64,000 bases of DNA. It comes from Peltaster fructicola. Taxonomy: Eukaryota; Ascomycota; Dothideomycetes. The stretch spans positions 1,240,001-1,304,000 of the forward strand of contig CP051142.1 in the NCBI GenBank assembly GCA_001592805.2, given 5' to 3'. The notes beneath the pieces are model-generated. The model saw nothing but the letters and a program-made list of their open reading frames with translations. It did no database searches and had not been told where the DNA came from. Of this stretch, positions 53,408 to 64,000 are shown piece after piece. Made by a program: the position numbers and the translations under genes. The first letter of the stretch is position 1; every line of letters begins with the position of its first letter.

Positions 53408-56400
53408 ATGGCGGCAATATCTCTTAACGACACGAGTGCAGAGCCCGACCACAAAGTTGGCTTGTTGACGAGGACCATCATACCGAGCCCTGTCATTCGA
53501 TGGATCTTGCCGGCGAGAATAAGACACCGCAGACTGAACGATGTGGTCTTCGTTGGCGAAGACTTCATCGAAGTCAAGCAAGTCCGAAGTGGTGGCCACG
53601 TCGAGCCAATCATCAGCAAACGAGACCTTGGCAGTAGGATCTGCTCTGCGAAAGTCTTCACTATCGAGGATGCAGCAAATCCTATCGAGGACGACATCTT
53701 TCAGCATAATATCGACTATAAGGACCTGCCATCTCCAGTATTGCCAGCTCAGCTCTTGGTGCTCACCCTCGAATCTAACGCCCTGATCTTCCTCTACCTC
53801 GCCAGACAAGACGATGGCACAGTGCAGTTTCGACATCAATTCGTCCCGCTACCAAGATGGCCGGACGCCTTACGCCAGCCGGGAGAGCTCCTCGCTATCG
53901 ATCCACAGTCACGAGCAATGGCAATAGCCTCGAGAGGAGGTCAGATCATCCTCTACGCAGCGAAGGACCGGCAAACCTTCGCAGATCAGCTTGCAAGTGG
54001 TAGCGAAGAATGGTGTCCCGTCGACCAGCAGATCCACTCACCTGTGAGCGGCTCGATACAACATATCAGTTTCCTCCATCCTCAACGCTCACATCCAGAG
54101 CATGTCATCCTGCTCGTAGTGGTCACCGATCCAGCCAAGAAGCGTACACGCCTCACATGGGTCGACTGGCAGGTCGCTTCTGGACCACACGAGCTACAGA
54201 AACACGAGCCAGTGCCGATAAGGAATTCACGATGTGTTTCGAGCCTCCTCATACCGCTCTGCAACACCAACTTCTTGATCGTGAACGGCAAAAGCGTCTT
54301 CTTCTACAAGGACTTGATCTCAGGCACGCCCACAGATGCTGAGAAGGACGCCAGGGAGATTGACCGCGACCACCCGCCAGAACATCCTGCAATCTCTCCC
54401 AAGTATCCTATATGGACCAATTGGTGCCGCCCGATGCGATCGCCTAGTGCTGCACAAGATCAAGATTCTGTATACCTGTGTCGTGAGGATGGCACAGTCT
54501 TTCACCTGGTCATAAGCCAGGACGGGAACATACACTCAAGTTGCGCTGGTGTGCTCGGATGTCATGTAGGAGAAGCCTTCGCATCGCTCGGCGATGACAG
54601 GAACCCAGACTTGCTCGCTGCCGCTGCAGATATGAGTACTGGCCGTATTGTGTCGATAGGAAATTGGCCATCTCATCGTGCGCCTGGCAGAACTCGACGA
54701 GAGACCATGGATATGAAGCTAGTCGAGCTGTTGCCAAATTGGACATCTGTCACCGATATGGTTGTCGCCAAAGCTTCATCAAGCAATAGCAGATCTGGTC
54801 GCTCGCGAGATAGTGTGTTCCTGACGTCTGGACGTCAGCCATATGGTACTATCACGGAGATCAGAAAGGGCCTTGAAGCACGAATGCTGACATATGTTCC
54901 GTTGCCAGACCTGCGCAGTATGTTAGATGTGTGGGCACTTCCAGATCCTCCAAATGGCTCCATCATCCTGCTGCTGTCGACGCCGGCCTCAACAGTCGTC
55001 TACAAAGTCTCTGGCGACATCGAGGAGATCGAAGTCGAGACTGAGTATGGCATCTTCGACCTCGAGAACCGCACGCTTGGCTCCGATATCACCGAGAGCA
55101 ATCAGCTTGTCCAGATCACAGAGAAGCGAATCATCGTAGCTGGAAGCGTAGATGCCGCATTCGAGGACAAAGAAGAACTTGTAATGCCAGACGGACACTA
55201 TATTGTCTGCACAGCTATCGAGCCGAAGCTGGATCTGGTTGTCAGCTGTAAGCATACGCCAGAAGGTCCCTTCCTGATCGCACATACTTGCCCAAGGGAC
55301 TCCGATTCGGACGATACACTCATCCTCCCTGGTCCGACTATCAAGCTCGACTCGAGACCACTTTGCATTGCTTCAGCACTATCTCATGACAGTGCACTAG
55401 TGCTTGTGGCCGATGAGACAGGCACGATACAAGCATTCGCCTCTGCAGGTAAGACCATCGAGTCGCTGGGTCACTTCTCCCTGGACGAAGACATCCAAAC
55501 ACCTTGTGATCAGATGGTGCTCTTGAGGTCAGATGATGACCACTTTCTCGCTGTGTGCAGCTCTCGCGACGGCAAACTGATCACGGTCCCAATCACAACT
55601 TCATCATTCACGACCAGCACGCCAACGCAAAGACCCTTTGGACTTAGCACTATCAAGCTCAGGAGAATGTCATCTGAGCGTGATCGAGCATATGCAATGT
55701 GCGGTCCAGACACTTGTCTGTTGACAATCCGAGGTGTGGACGATATCGAGATACGTAATATATGGACGACAGACAACAACCGGCCAGATCTGTTGCAGAA
55801 CAACATTTATGGATGTGCCAGGCTCCCACATCCTGACTTCCTCTCGTCGAATGGCGGTCTGAACACTCTCGGTCGATCACTGGTCATGATATCTGCAGAA
55901 GAGCTGTGGATTGCAACACTTGCACCCAACACTTCCACCGTGCCGCGCCAGATTGGAGTCTCGGGCTCGCCAGGACGTTTAGCTTGCGCTCATATGCTTA
56001 CACGGCGTAGTCTCTTGTGCGCGTCGATACTCACAGAGGTGACAGACGATGAAAATCGCCGGAGGCACATACCTGCGATCCAGTGCATTTCACTCAGAGA
56101 CAACTCAATGCCAGCAAAACATACGATGGAGCCCGGTGATGAGGTATACAGCCTTCTCGAGTGGTCTCCTACCTATGAGGAGAAGTCATACCAATTCGTG
56201 CTTGTCGGAGGCAGATACCTGAAGAATGGCAGCACTCAGAACGAACGTGGCAGGATAACATTCTTGCAACCGAATGCGAGGGACGGCTTCAGAGTACAGT
56301 ATGCTTTGAGTCTGGACGACCCTGTCTACGCGCTGGCTTTGTACGACGAGTACACCTTTGCCGTATGCTACGGTAGATGCATCGCCCTGTACCGATTCCT

Positions 56401-57286
56401 TTTCGACAGCCACAGAGTCAAGCCTATATGTGCTCCTATAGAGTTTGCGAGCCCTGGCGCTGCAATTACTTGCCAAGCACCTATGATACACATCACAACC
56501 AGGGCAGACTCCATTGTAACACTGCTAGTCGAAGAAACTCCGACAGGCTCTCCACATCCCGCCCGTTTGGTGATCAGCAGTATCGGCCCTCGGATTGAGG
56601 TTGGCATTTCCCATGCTATCGTACGGACCACCAGCGGCAACGACATTGCTGTGATGAGTACCCGCGAGAAGCAGATCGTGGGCTTCTCTCTGCCGCAACA
56701 TGATGCGAAAAGACTTGGACGATCAGCGGATTTGTTGTTCGAGGCTACACTACCACAGAGCATCACGAGGGTGCGGAAGTGTGATATTCGGCCGGCGTGG
56801 CAGGCCAAACCCTCGGACAACGTCCTAGTAGATGGCATAGTAGGATGCTGCACTGATGGCTCATTGGTAGGCCTTGCGGTGATCAACCAAAAGCTCTGGC
56901 GACAACTATTCTGGATGCAACGCTTATGTGAGTGGAGCGCAGATGTCTCACCGCACTCATCTCAGCAGCCGATGTACAGTGTTCTTAACGAAGACGAGAT
57001 GGGTCATGATCGAGCATTGCCGATAGGACTGACGGGTTCGTCAGACATCATGCTCGCGGCACCGGATGATCAACTGCGGGCCACGAGAGATATGCATATC
57101 GATGGAGATGTGCTCGCCAGACTGCTCGATCGAGGTGGAGCTCTTGCTCTGCGTGGCATGATCGAAAAGGTCGCCAAGCGACAAGATCATGTCGGCGAAT
57201 GGGTCAGATCACATCTTGAGCTTGAGCTAGCTGCGGTCGAAAGCTGCGTGGCCGAGGCGAGCATTCTGTTGAACTCATGGTTCTAG
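53408..57286 (+). CDS. MMS1_N/CPSF-A superfamily beta-propeller protein
   Basis: Single exon, 1292 residues. The N-terminal text 'NDVVFVGEDFIEVKQVRSGG' and the alternating beta-strand pattern throughout fit the DDB1/CPSF160/Mms1 superfamily, annotated in fungi as MMS1_N proteins. The last 300 residues correspond to the CPSF-A-like end ('VYALALYDEYTFAVCYGRCI', 'ADSIVTLLVEE', a helical end 'RGMIEKVAKRQDHVGEW'). Superfamily members are scaffolds of cullin-4/Rtt101 ubiquitin ligases, or of 3'-end processing and splicing complexes. This lineage-specific branch has no fixed role that I know. No repeats or membrane segments. Confidence 0.75.
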   Translation: MAAISLNDTSAEPDHKVGLLTRTIIPSPVIRWILPARIRHRRLNDVVFVGEDFIEVKQVRSGGHVEPIISKRDLGSRICSAKVFTIEDAANPIEDDIFQHNIDYKDLPSPVLPAQLLVLTLESNALIFLYLARQDDGTVQFRHQFVPLPRWPDALRQPGELLAIDPQSRAMAIASRGGQIILYAAKDRQTFADQLASGSEEWCPVDQQIHSPVSGSIQHISFLHPQRSHPEHVILLVVVTDPAKKRTRLTWVDWQVASGPHELQKHEPVPIRNSRCVSSLLIPLCNTNFLIVNGKSVFFYKDLISGTPTDAEKDAREIDRDHPPEHPAISPKYPIWTNWCRPMRSPSAAQDQDSVYLCREDGTVFHLVISQDGNIHSSCAGVLGCHVGEAFASLGDDRNPDLLAAAADMSTGRIVSIGNWPSHRAPGRTRRETMDMKLVELLPNWTSVTDMVVAKASSSNSRSGRSRDSVFLTSGRQPYGTITEIRKGLEARMLTYVPLPDLRSMLDVWALPDPPNGSIILLLSTPASTVVYKVSGDIEEIEVETEYGIFDLENRTLGSDITESNQLVQITEKRIIVAGSVDAAFEDKEELVMPDGHYIVCTAIEPKLDLVVSCKHTPEGPFLIAHTCPRDSDSDDTLILPGPTIKLDSRPLCIASALSHDSALVLVADETGTIQAFASAGKTIESLGHFSLDEDIQTPCDQMVLLRSDDDHFLAVCSSRDGKLITVPITTSSFTTSTPTQRPFGLSTIKLRRMSSERDRAYAMCGPDTCLLTIRGVDDIEIRNIWTTDNNRPDLLQNNIYGCARLPHPDFLSSNGGLNTLGRSLVMISAEELWIATLAPNTSTVPRQIGVSGSPGRLACAHMLTRRSLLCASILTEVTDDENRRRHIPAIQCISLRDNSMPAKHTMEPGDEVYSLLEWSPTYEEKSYQFVLVGGRYLKNGSTQNERGRITFLQPNARDGFRVQYALSLDDPVYALALYDEYTFAVCYGRCIALYRFLFDSHRVKPICAPIEFASPGAAITCQAPMIHITTRADSIVTLLVEETPTGSPHPARLVISSIGPRIEVGISHAIVRTTSGNDIAVMSTREKQIVGFSLPQHDAKRLGRSADLLFEATLPQSITRVRKCDIRPAWQAKPSDNVLVDGIVGCCTDGSLVGLAVINQKLWRQLFWMQRLCEWSADVSPHSSQQPMYSVLNEDEMGHDRALPIGLTGSSDIMLAAPDDQLRATRDMHIDGDVLARLLDRGGALALRGMIEKVAKRQDHVGEWVRSHLELELAAVESCVAEASILLNSWF

Positions 57287-57403
57287 AAGTGTACATTGGA
57301 ACGAACTTGCTTCGATCGTCCCTTCTCGGTACAAGTACATAATACAAGTAACGCAGACCAACGTGATCATGCTTCCGATGCTCCGTGTATCCAATGAAGA
57401 CAT

Positions 57404-59605
57404 TCAACACCATGTGAAGAATGGCGGTTTAGTCTTAACCACCTCCAGACGCTCAACAATGACTTTTCTCCTGCTGCCCTCTTGGTCGTTTGCAGCAGCA
57501 AAACCAATGTCGCCATCATCATCCTCAGCGTCGTCGTGATGGGCAGATCTCTTCGTGTGCAAGCTCAGTGGTCGAGGTCGTGTTGTAGGCTGTGTATCGA
57601 AGCGGTTTCGTGAAAGGTCCAGACTGACACGCTTGTCGGAGGTCTTAGATCGTGATGCTGTAGGCCTGCGTTCAGCTTGCACGTCAGACACCTGGCCATT
57701 TGCAGTGACCTGAGGGACGGCTTCCGAGCTGTTTTGCCTCGAGTGGTTGAAGGGACTCCTGTGAGGCTCGCGCTGGGATGTTGCGAATATGCCAAGCAAG
57801 TCGTGGTTGATCTGCGGTGCAGATCCATGTGCAGTACTGATATCCATCTCGTCCACGTTGGCTGGATGCGTCTGCTGCGTAGATCGTATGCTCTGGGCTT
57901 TGCGACGCATCTCTTCTGATGGTCGTGCCAAGGGCACAGCCACTGGAATTTCTACAACATCGTCCCAAACACAAACTCTTGTCCGCCGGGTGAGCTCCAA
58001 AGGACCGTGATCTGCCGTCTTCAGAGCTTCCACAACGTTCCACGCTTGTCCTTTCATCACTGCCATCTGCCTGGCGAACATTTTCTCCTTGAAGTCTGCA
58101 TCTAGTTCAAAACAAGCACGCAGCTTAGCTTGCGTATCGATCCACCATTCCTTCGACGTCAAAAGAGGTAGGAAGTGCTTGCGACTGCGTTCTGAGAACG
58201 GTTGGCCAATCAAACTGACTGGTAGGAATAGCCAGCCAAAGGGATAGCTGCGCCATGCATCAGGATGCTTCCAGGGCCAGGACAAGCTGTTGTCGATAGC
58301 GCCTATGTGAGGTCTTGCTCTGGGTGTAGACGGCTTGGCAGACATGTTCCCTTCCCGTCGGCTGTACTCATCTGTGCCATTCGCATCACTCGGAGGATCC
58401 AGCACGATCTCGGCTTTCCGCGTCTCGGTGTCGATTCTGATCATCCAGTTATCCGTGCCTCTGTCTGTGTTCCTCATGATATAGTCCAGGATAACCAGCT
58501 TCTCAAGCTGTTCCCTAAAGCTTTGCTGGAGGTCTGCCGACCAGAAATCCGCTGCATCTTCCTCGTCAATCTCTTCATTATCATTATACTCCTCGAGGAC
58601 ACCGTTTGCCTGGCTCCCTCTTCGACAATCATCTGTCCATCCGCGTTTCTTCTTTTTCTTGGGCGCATCGCGGAAGTAAGAAGTCGTCTGGTCTGGCCAG
58701 GGATGCTCCTTAAAGAACTCTGTGGCGCCTTTGAAGCCCTTAAGAAACACCTGGAACGATCCTTGCTTTTCTGGGAAGGGCTTATGCTTCTGGTAGAAAG
58801 CCCGTCGGTCGAAGTAGTCGTAGAAGAAGCTCTTGCTGGACAGACTGACCACATCTGTGTACGGCACGAGATTCGTTCGAAGCTGAACGTCCAGGAGATA
58901 TGCTGCAGCCTCGGAGACATAGGAGAGGTTTGGAATAAGACAGGCTCGACCGAATGCGAAGGGAAACAAGTTGCGATGTATCCATTTGGTCCACTTTGGG
59001 TTCTTGCTCGCGTACGGCTCCTCGTCCTTGGGCTTGAAGACGCCAACAATCTTACCACTTGTATTCCGGGCGAAGTAGCTACCACTGCTGCCTTGCGAGA
59101 TCAGCGTCGGATGAGTGCCAAGCTCAATGGCAGTCCGCACGCTCTCTACGATGTCGTCAAATTCCAGCTTTGACATTCTCAGATGACTGTCGTCATAGTC
59201 TTCCTCAAGTGTGTGCTTTGTCGCAGGCCGTATTGATTCTGGAGCCTGGAAGACCGAAGAGTATATCTCAAGCTGCTGGATCGCTACATCTCTGCTTCGA
59301 AAGCGTCGCAGTGTGAACCGCTCCTTGATCTCTTCTGCCCATCTTTCCAGCCTTGCATTGATTGCTTTGATATCAACACCACTGTTGGTACGCTTCCTCC
59401 TGCCTGGCCACTGAGGTGTGTATGTGCCCTTCTGCTGGTGCATGCCATCTCTTCTTCGCGGCTCGGCTGAGCTGTGGAAAGACTCAGAAAGCGTGTGAGA
59501 ATCATGGAAAGGATCTTCGTTGTCTGAGTATAGCTGTTCTTCCTCGTCCTCCTCAGCCTGTGCTATACGCGCATAACCAGATTCGACAGGTCGTCTTGGC
59601 GGCAT
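57404..59605 (-). CDS. LSB6: Phosphatidylinositol 4-kinase type II
   Basis: Single exon, 733 residues. It starts with an acidic leader. The kinase has the nucleotide loop 'LISQGSSGSYFARN' (about 170), the binding Lys in 'VGVFKPKDEEPY', and the catalytic block 'YIMRNTDRGTDNWMIRID' with the metal-binding Asp downstream in 'IGAIDNSLSWPWKHP'. There is a Lys-rich insert ('DAPKKKKKRGW') and an acidic insert between lobes, then a long disordered tail. Type II PI 4-kinases make PI4P on endosomal, vacuolar and plasma membranes. The family's Cys-rich palmitoylation loop (CCPCC in animals) is not evident, as usual in fungi. Divergent from the GATA-factor gene. Confidence 0.93.
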   Translation of the reverse strand: MPPRRPVESGYARIAQAEEDEEEQLYSDNEDPFHDSHTLSESFHSSAEPRRRDGMHQQKGTYTPQWPGRRKRTNSGVDIKAINARLERWAEEIKERFTLRRFRSRDVAIQQLEIYSSVFQAPESIRPATKHTLEEDYDDSHLRMSKLEFDDIVESVRTAIELGTHPTLISQGSSGSYFARNTSGKIVGVFKPKDEEPYASKNPKWTKWIHRNLFPFAFGRACLIPNLSYVSEAAAYLLDVQLRTNLVPYTDVVSLSSKSFFYDYFDRRAFYQKHKPFPEKQGSFQVFLKGFKGATEFFKEHPWPDQTTSYFRDAPKKKKKRGWTDDCRRGSQANGVLEEYNDNEEIDEEDAADFWSADLQQSFREQLEKLVILDYIMRNTDRGTDNWMIRIDTETRKAEIVLDPPSDANGTDEYSRREGNMSAKPSTPRARPHIGAIDNSLSWPWKHPDAWRSYPFGWLFLPVSLIGQPFSERSRKHFLPLLTSKEWWIDTQAKLRACFELDADFKEKMFARQMAVMKGQAWNVVEALKTADHGPLELTRRTRVCVWDDVVEIPVAVPLARPSEEMRRKAQSIRSTQQTHPANVDEMDISTAHGSAPQINHDLLGIFATSQREPHRSPFNHSRQNSSEAVPQVTANGQVSDVQAERRPTASRSKTSDKRVSLDLSRNRFDTQPTTRPRPLSLHTKRSAHHDDAEDDDGDIGFAAANDQEGSRRKVIVERLEVVKTKPPFFTWC

Positions 59606-60264
59606 CGTTTGGCGTTCATATGCGAGGCGTAATGGTCATTGATGTTGTGAGAGATGCGTCTGATCTGTTTGATAGACTATCGTAGTCGAGAAGAGGTTGC
59701 ATGAGCCTGATGCCTGAACTCGTGTGATCGCATGTCACAAGCAACTTTATTGTCGAGCCGAGAAAGTTACATGTACCTTGGTACGGGATGAGGCTCTGCA
59801 AGCCACACCTTGTCAGAGCCGTATGGGCCGATCAATGCTAGAGTACGGTACCGATACCACCTACTGTCAGTGCCAACAGAAAGTGTATACATTGGACGGA
59901 GCCATTGTAGCATGTGAAATGGACTGAACAGGTAGGGTATGCAGGTAATTTCGCTGCTGATGCCACGAGTACAAGAAGGACATCTGTGCTCAACATGGGT
60001 TGTGCATTGACAATCTCATCTCTATCTCGCCCCTTATCGGGGACTGATGGCGCTCTTATCGATTCTGACTTGTCTGCACAATTGTCGAGCAAATATTGTC
60101 TGAACAAACTCTGCTCACTGCGTAACGCCAGACTACTCTCCCTTCGAGACCAGTCGCAGCACACACGATTTTACACGACACCAAGACCTTCCGCCATGAT
60201 GAGGAACGTCACTTGCTAATGACGGCAGCAACGTCGATTGAATCGCAGCTCGAGGACAGAGTCA
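59606..60264. promoter_or_regulatory. LSB6-GATA factor intergenic region with paired GATA sites
   Basis: Two CTTATC elements (reverse GATAAG, each preceded by C and so matching HGATAR) occur at 60033-60038 and 60055-60060, about 205-230 bases before the GATA-factor ATG, with a further TATC core near 60023. Closely spaced pairs are the preferred binding arrangement of fungal GATA nitrogen regulators. They suggest auto- or cross-regulation. Confidence 0.55.
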
Positions 60265-61601
60265 ATGCTGCAATACATTGCTCCTGTGGAGCACTTCAGA
60301 CGAGCGTCCTACGATCTCGAGATCAGCAGAGAGGCATTCGCCAACAGAGCGCAAAGCATACGAGAGACTCGCAGCACGCTAACTCCTGTCATCAAGATCG
60401 AAGCAGACCACCACCCATCACCTCCATGTCTCGCCGATCCTGTATACACCTCCGCGGTCTCTCAGATACCAGCTCTTGATGCGCTCGCTTCTCTAGCCGC
60501 GAGCGCTTGTAAGGTGGAGCCAATAGGAACAAGGTACGTGTGGACAATGCATGACAGTCGCATCGAGCTTGAGAACTGCAGGAGAATTGGCACGGCCGGC
60601 GTTGCGTGTCATGAGGAAGCAAAGCAGCAAAAGTGAAGCCCAAGTCAAACAGGAGCGCACAGACCATCACCTATCCTCGTCCTTGCTATCCTGCAACTCA
60701 CAGCATTTCCTAAACGCAGATGCACTGACCGATTAATCACAGAGCAGACGACATGAATCAGCCTGTGTATGCTCCCGCGGCGACAGCTGGTGGACAACAG
60801 AACGGTCCGGTAAGTTTACAGCATCGAAGACGCGACCCTATCGATAAAGCAGAGCTACATCATAGGCAGCATGACTCGATACACACCTCTTATTACCAGA
60901 CCTACCATGCCATCTACTGACAACAACCTTTGCAGCCAGTCTGTCAGAACTGCGGGACCTCGACGACACCTCTCTGGCGACGCGATGAACAGGGATCTGT
61001 GCTGTGCAATGCATGCGGTCTCTTCCTCAAGCTCCACGGCCGATCACGACCCATATCTTTGAAGACAGACGTGATTAAGAGCAGGAATAGAACCAAAACA
61101 CCACAAATCCGACGGAAGGATCATACAGAAGTACAAGGTCATACCAATGGCCTAGAGCACGCTCGCACACCACTGTCGCAACCGATCCAGGACTCAGCGT
61201 CGTTGCTCACTCGCAACGACAGCGGCAACATAGCACCGCAACATGTGTTCGACACAGTCAATCTATCTCCTGACGCGTTTCCTGGGTTGGCCTTGCGACA
61301 GCCATCACCCTCATCGGCTTCACTCAACGGATCCTCCGAACCACTCACATACGATGCCTTGCTTGCCTCGAATCAAAGTCTCCGGATTCGTGTCAGCGAG
61401 CTTGAAGTCATCAACGACTTGTTCAGAGGACGAGTCAGTGAGCTTGAGCAGGCCGAGCAAGCCGCACGTCAAGCTGAAAATCTGCAAAATGCTGAAGTGC
61501 AGCGACTTAAGACTGAACTCGAAGCTCGTGACAACGAACTGAAGCGATTGCGCGAAGAGCAAGATGAAGGGCAGCATAAGCGTGCGAGAAGAGACAGCTG
61601 A
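60265..61601 (+). CDS. areB: AreB/Gzf3-like GATA transcription factor
   Basis: Three exons, 60265-60533, 60743-60809 and 60936-61601, in phase, 333 residues. The single zinc finger '[18 protein letters not shown]' plus '[13 protein letters not shown]' (CX2C-X17-CX2C) is followed by a basic patch '[15 protein letters not shown]'. The C-terminus is a long coiled coil (about 255-325, '[19 protein letters not shown]'). One finger near the middle plus a C-terminal zipper is the layout of AreB/ASD4/Gzf3, usually negative regulators of nitrogen-catabolite genes. The N-terminal exon ends with an Ala/Leu piece ('[13 protein letters not shown]'). Both introns are long for this window (209 and 126 bases), which recalls the alternative transcripts known for areB. 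The first ATG is a choice. Confidence 0.85.
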
Positions 61602-61814
61602 TTATACCCTACGACTTTTGTCTACAGCATAAGCGATTGAGCGAGGCGTTCAGGATGGCCGTGAAGATCTTGCGGAAGGCTGTCATCATCGGAACTGTGT
61701 ACACGAATATGTATCGATTTACAGATACCAAGCTTCGTTATTGTGTTACCAGCACATCTACTACTTGTCCAGTGTGTGCAATGTGTGCAATGCTGAGAAC
61801 CAAGCTAGCTGTGT
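61602..61814. other. Short convergent intergenic region
   Basis: About 210 bases with a direct repeat of 'gtgtgcaat' near 61775-61793. Otherwise only the 3' ends of the GATA and RanBP1-domain genes. Confidence 0.4.
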
Positions 61815-63313
61815 CTACATTTCTTGCTGCATCTCGAGGAGCCTGTCATACAGCTCTAGAGCAAGATGTTGCTTCATCTGTGCATTGTCAGCTGATTCAG
61901 ATCTATAGTCCTTCACAACATACCTTGAGTTGTAGCGTTTGCGGCTCACTGGCTCCAGCGATCGTACCTGTGAAGATGAAAGCACCGTTCGCAGTTGGTC
62001 CCTTATCAACGATACTATTCGTAAGCGTTGATGTGACAGCAGTGTTCAGCACGACTCGATGGCTGCCATCTGCTCGCATTAGGAACCGCGCCGTGGGTCG
62101 CTTAACAGCAGTAGGCTCCTCTGCAGTCGATTGAAGTAAGCCGTCGTCTAGGCCTCTTTTCGTGTTGAGCTTGAGCACACCAAGGCCTCTCTCTTTCCAT
62201 TCTTTCTTGCCGCCTTCAGTCGACACGAAAGTGTACAACTTAGCCCTGCCAGACCAGACGACTTCCTCGCCCTCCTCACCTGTCTCGACTTCTTGCTCGT
62301 AAAATCGCTCATCCTTCTTGTCCTGCGCAGCACCGACGGATATAGGCGACTTCATCCCTGGTTCGTCTTTCTCATCCGCATTGTCGTCCTCTTCATCGTC
62401 GTCTGCAGATGTTCCAAATGCTTTCGCAGGCTTCTGTGCAGTCGCAGGCTGGGCCGACTTGAACGATGTGAGCCCTTCCGCCTTGTTGAGCGAGCCGAAA
62501 GCACTACCTCCAAACACACTACCAGACGCTACTGACTTGAAACCACCAAAGCCGTTCTGCGAACCACTGCTTGGAGCTGCAAAGCAGATTGCGCACCAAG
62601 TGAGCCTCAAATACTGACTTGGTGCCAACCACGTCCTTATCACCCGAGCTTGCCTCTGAAGAAGTTGTCTTGGCAAAAGAGCTGAAGCCGCCTGCGCGAG
62701 GTGCTGAGCTAAATGCAGATGGACCGTTGGCTAGACTGCTGAACTTTGACGCTGCGAACGCACTGGCTGATGTCTGCAGCTGGTCCTTGTTGCCCTCTGC
62801 AACTGTACCAAAAGGTGAGGTTGCTGATGTGTTTGCGAACCCACCGCCTGAGGACTGTTTTCCTGCGCTTTCAGCATCCTGGGTGCCTGCTAGATTCTGC
62901 AATCGACTACGCTTGTTCTTAGGACTGGCGATGTCGTCGGAGGGATCCTTTGCGTTCTCGACAATTTGTGCTTCTGGCGTGGCTGCTCGCGAAGTAGATG
63001 TGATGGGTTCTTCTCTTCCCAGCTCGCTCGAACTACGCTTCTTCGGCACCTCGATCTCGTCATCCTCAGCCGTGCTATCCCTGCTGCGCTTGCGTGTGTG
63101 TGTCCTTTCTCCTGCTGTGGTCATGCCATTCTGCTCTTTCGCCGGCTCGCCGTCGATAGCTTCATGACTCCGCTTCTTGCTCAAGCCTCGACCAGCTTCC
63201 ATGCGAGCCTCGTCCGAAATCGACGCTGCGACTTCGTTCTGGTTGTCGAGTGAAGCTTTCTTAAGTTGCTCTCTCACTGGTCGTTCAGGATTATCGACTT
63301 CACCAGTTGCCAT
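61815..63313 (-). CDS. hba1: RanBP1-domain protein, Yrb2/RanBP3/Hba1-like
   Basis: Exons 63313-62644, 62576-61924 and 61877-61815, giving 461 residues. The second intron has a CTGAC branch. The first intron donor (GTGATA) was chosen as the one that keeps phase. The N-terminal half is charged and disordered with several basic nuclear signals ('KKRSHEA', 'KNKRSRLQ') and then Phe-Gly pieces ('FGSLNKAEG', 'NGFGGFKS'). The C-terminal Ran-binding domain has 'FYEQEVETGEEGEEVVWSGR', 'KLYTFVSTEGGKKEWKERG', 'KRPTARFLMRADGSHRVVLN' and ends 'LYDRLLEMQQEM'. This layout matches Yrb2/RanBP3 and S. pombe Hba1, cofactors of Crm1 nuclear export. Confidence 0.88.
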
Positions 63314-64000
63314 GTCCTTTGATAACGCTTCTATTTCGACAGGGTTGGAATGGTGATATGGTGTTGATCTCTTCTCAGTGTGTTCGGGCCAGGCGACCCA
63401 GTCAGTTTGTAGATAGTCGTTCACCGTTGCACGAAAGGGCAGAGAAGAAATGAAGTGTTCACGCTTGGGCGATGGTGACACAACACGCTTGGTGACAGCA
63501 GGTCGGGGTCCAGCAACCAATCAAGGGAATATCAAGGAAAGAAGCGGTCCGGATCGACGTTTGAAGAGGTAAGATGTTGTCAGATTCAAGGATATCGAGT
63601 TGATGAGTGTGGTTTCGACTAACAGCAGAGCATGCTAACAATGGAACGCTTCCAAGACCCCACTGTGCTCGGTACAAATATGCACCACCATCCAATGAGC
63701 ATTTACTCGGCAACAATATCTTGCGCCTGACTGGTGCCGACAACTTTGTGTCATGCAAATACGCGCCTAGCACGCGACGAGATGGCAGAAAGAGTGCATA
63801 CATTGCAATACGAGCCTTTCTATCGCTAGGACATTCGTGCTCTTCCCTATATCGTTGCTGACATCACAAAGCAGCCCTGAGGTAAAGCAGTGCTACCTGC
63901 AGGAAACCGATTCGTTCGAGACGTTAATGAGCATGCTGATCACCAAAGGAAGCCGACCTCACCTAGCCACGACTTCACGTTATCATAGCCGATTATGAGT
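63314..64000. other. Upstream region of the RanBP1-domain gene to the window end
   Basis: The gene's frame is open upstream to 63520 without an ATG, so this is leader or promoter. Other open frames are short and unlike proteins. No RNA gene or start of a further gene is evident before the window ends. Confidence 0.35.

Noticed and set aside
58265-59173. 302-codon frame antisense to LSB6
   Set aside because: Shadow of the kinase gene; hydrophobic runs reflect complementary codons.

Overview
The window is nuclear DNA of a filamentous ascomycete (Pezizomycotina). Genes are compact and intron-poor. Introns are mostly 40-70 bases with GT..AG ends and CTRAC-like branch sites. Fungus-specific families are present: an EF3-like New1/Elf1 ATPase, a RID-type cytosine methyltransferase, a HET-domain gene, Atg22, an Flc/TRP-like membrane protein and an AreB-type GATA factor. 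Protein style suggests Dothideomycetes (Mycosphaerellales/Capnodiales-like), but that placement is an impression and was not computed. I saw no rRNA, convincing tRNA, transposon, virus-like element or CRISPR.

Layout. 0-15.8 kb: mL44 mitoribosomal protein (+), New1/Elf1 ABC-F ATPase (-), an acidic protein of unknown function (-), amidophosphoribosyltransferase (-, four exons) divergent from a RID-like DNA methyltransferase (+), and an Flc/TRP-like channel or carrier (-) that needs a one-base frame change. 15.8-23.2 kb is gene-poor and accessory-looking: a 63-residue Cys/hydrophobic protein (+), a diverged synaptobrevin (-), an intact HET-domain gene (-), and the eroded remains of a second HET-type gene (-). 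23.2-40.8 kb is housekeeping: Atg22 (+), eIF3k (+), PDCD2/Tsr4 (-), threonyl-tRNA synthetase (-) divergent from DNA polymerase epsilon catalytic subunit (+), a SAP-like membrane protein (+), and an Mme1-type mitochondrial carrier (+). 41-53 kb: an unknown Ser/Thr/Pro-rich protein (-), the Emw1/TTC27 TPR protein (-), a class V aminotransferase (-), Rrg7 (-) divergent from Mediator Med21 (+), a small unknown protein (-), and a TBC1D20-like Rab GAP (-). 53-64 kb: an MMS1_N/CPSF-A family propeller protein (+), type II PI 4-kinase Lsb6 (-) divergent from an AreB-like GATA factor (+), and a RanBP1-domain Yrb2/Hba1 protein (-).

Most genes are unrelated housekeeping neighbours with no operon-like logic. 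Two themes stand out. One is genome defence and self-recognition: a RID-type methyltransferase with an unusual N-terminal array of SUMO-interaction-like motifs, and a HET gene plus HET relic beside a diverged v-SNARE. The other is readable promoter logic: three MCB-type elements ahead of POL2, and a close pair of GATA sites ahead of the GATA-factor gene. Many first ATGs were placed by hand because the longest open frames began with non-ATG codons. Exon joins were checked for reading phase wherever coordinates are given.
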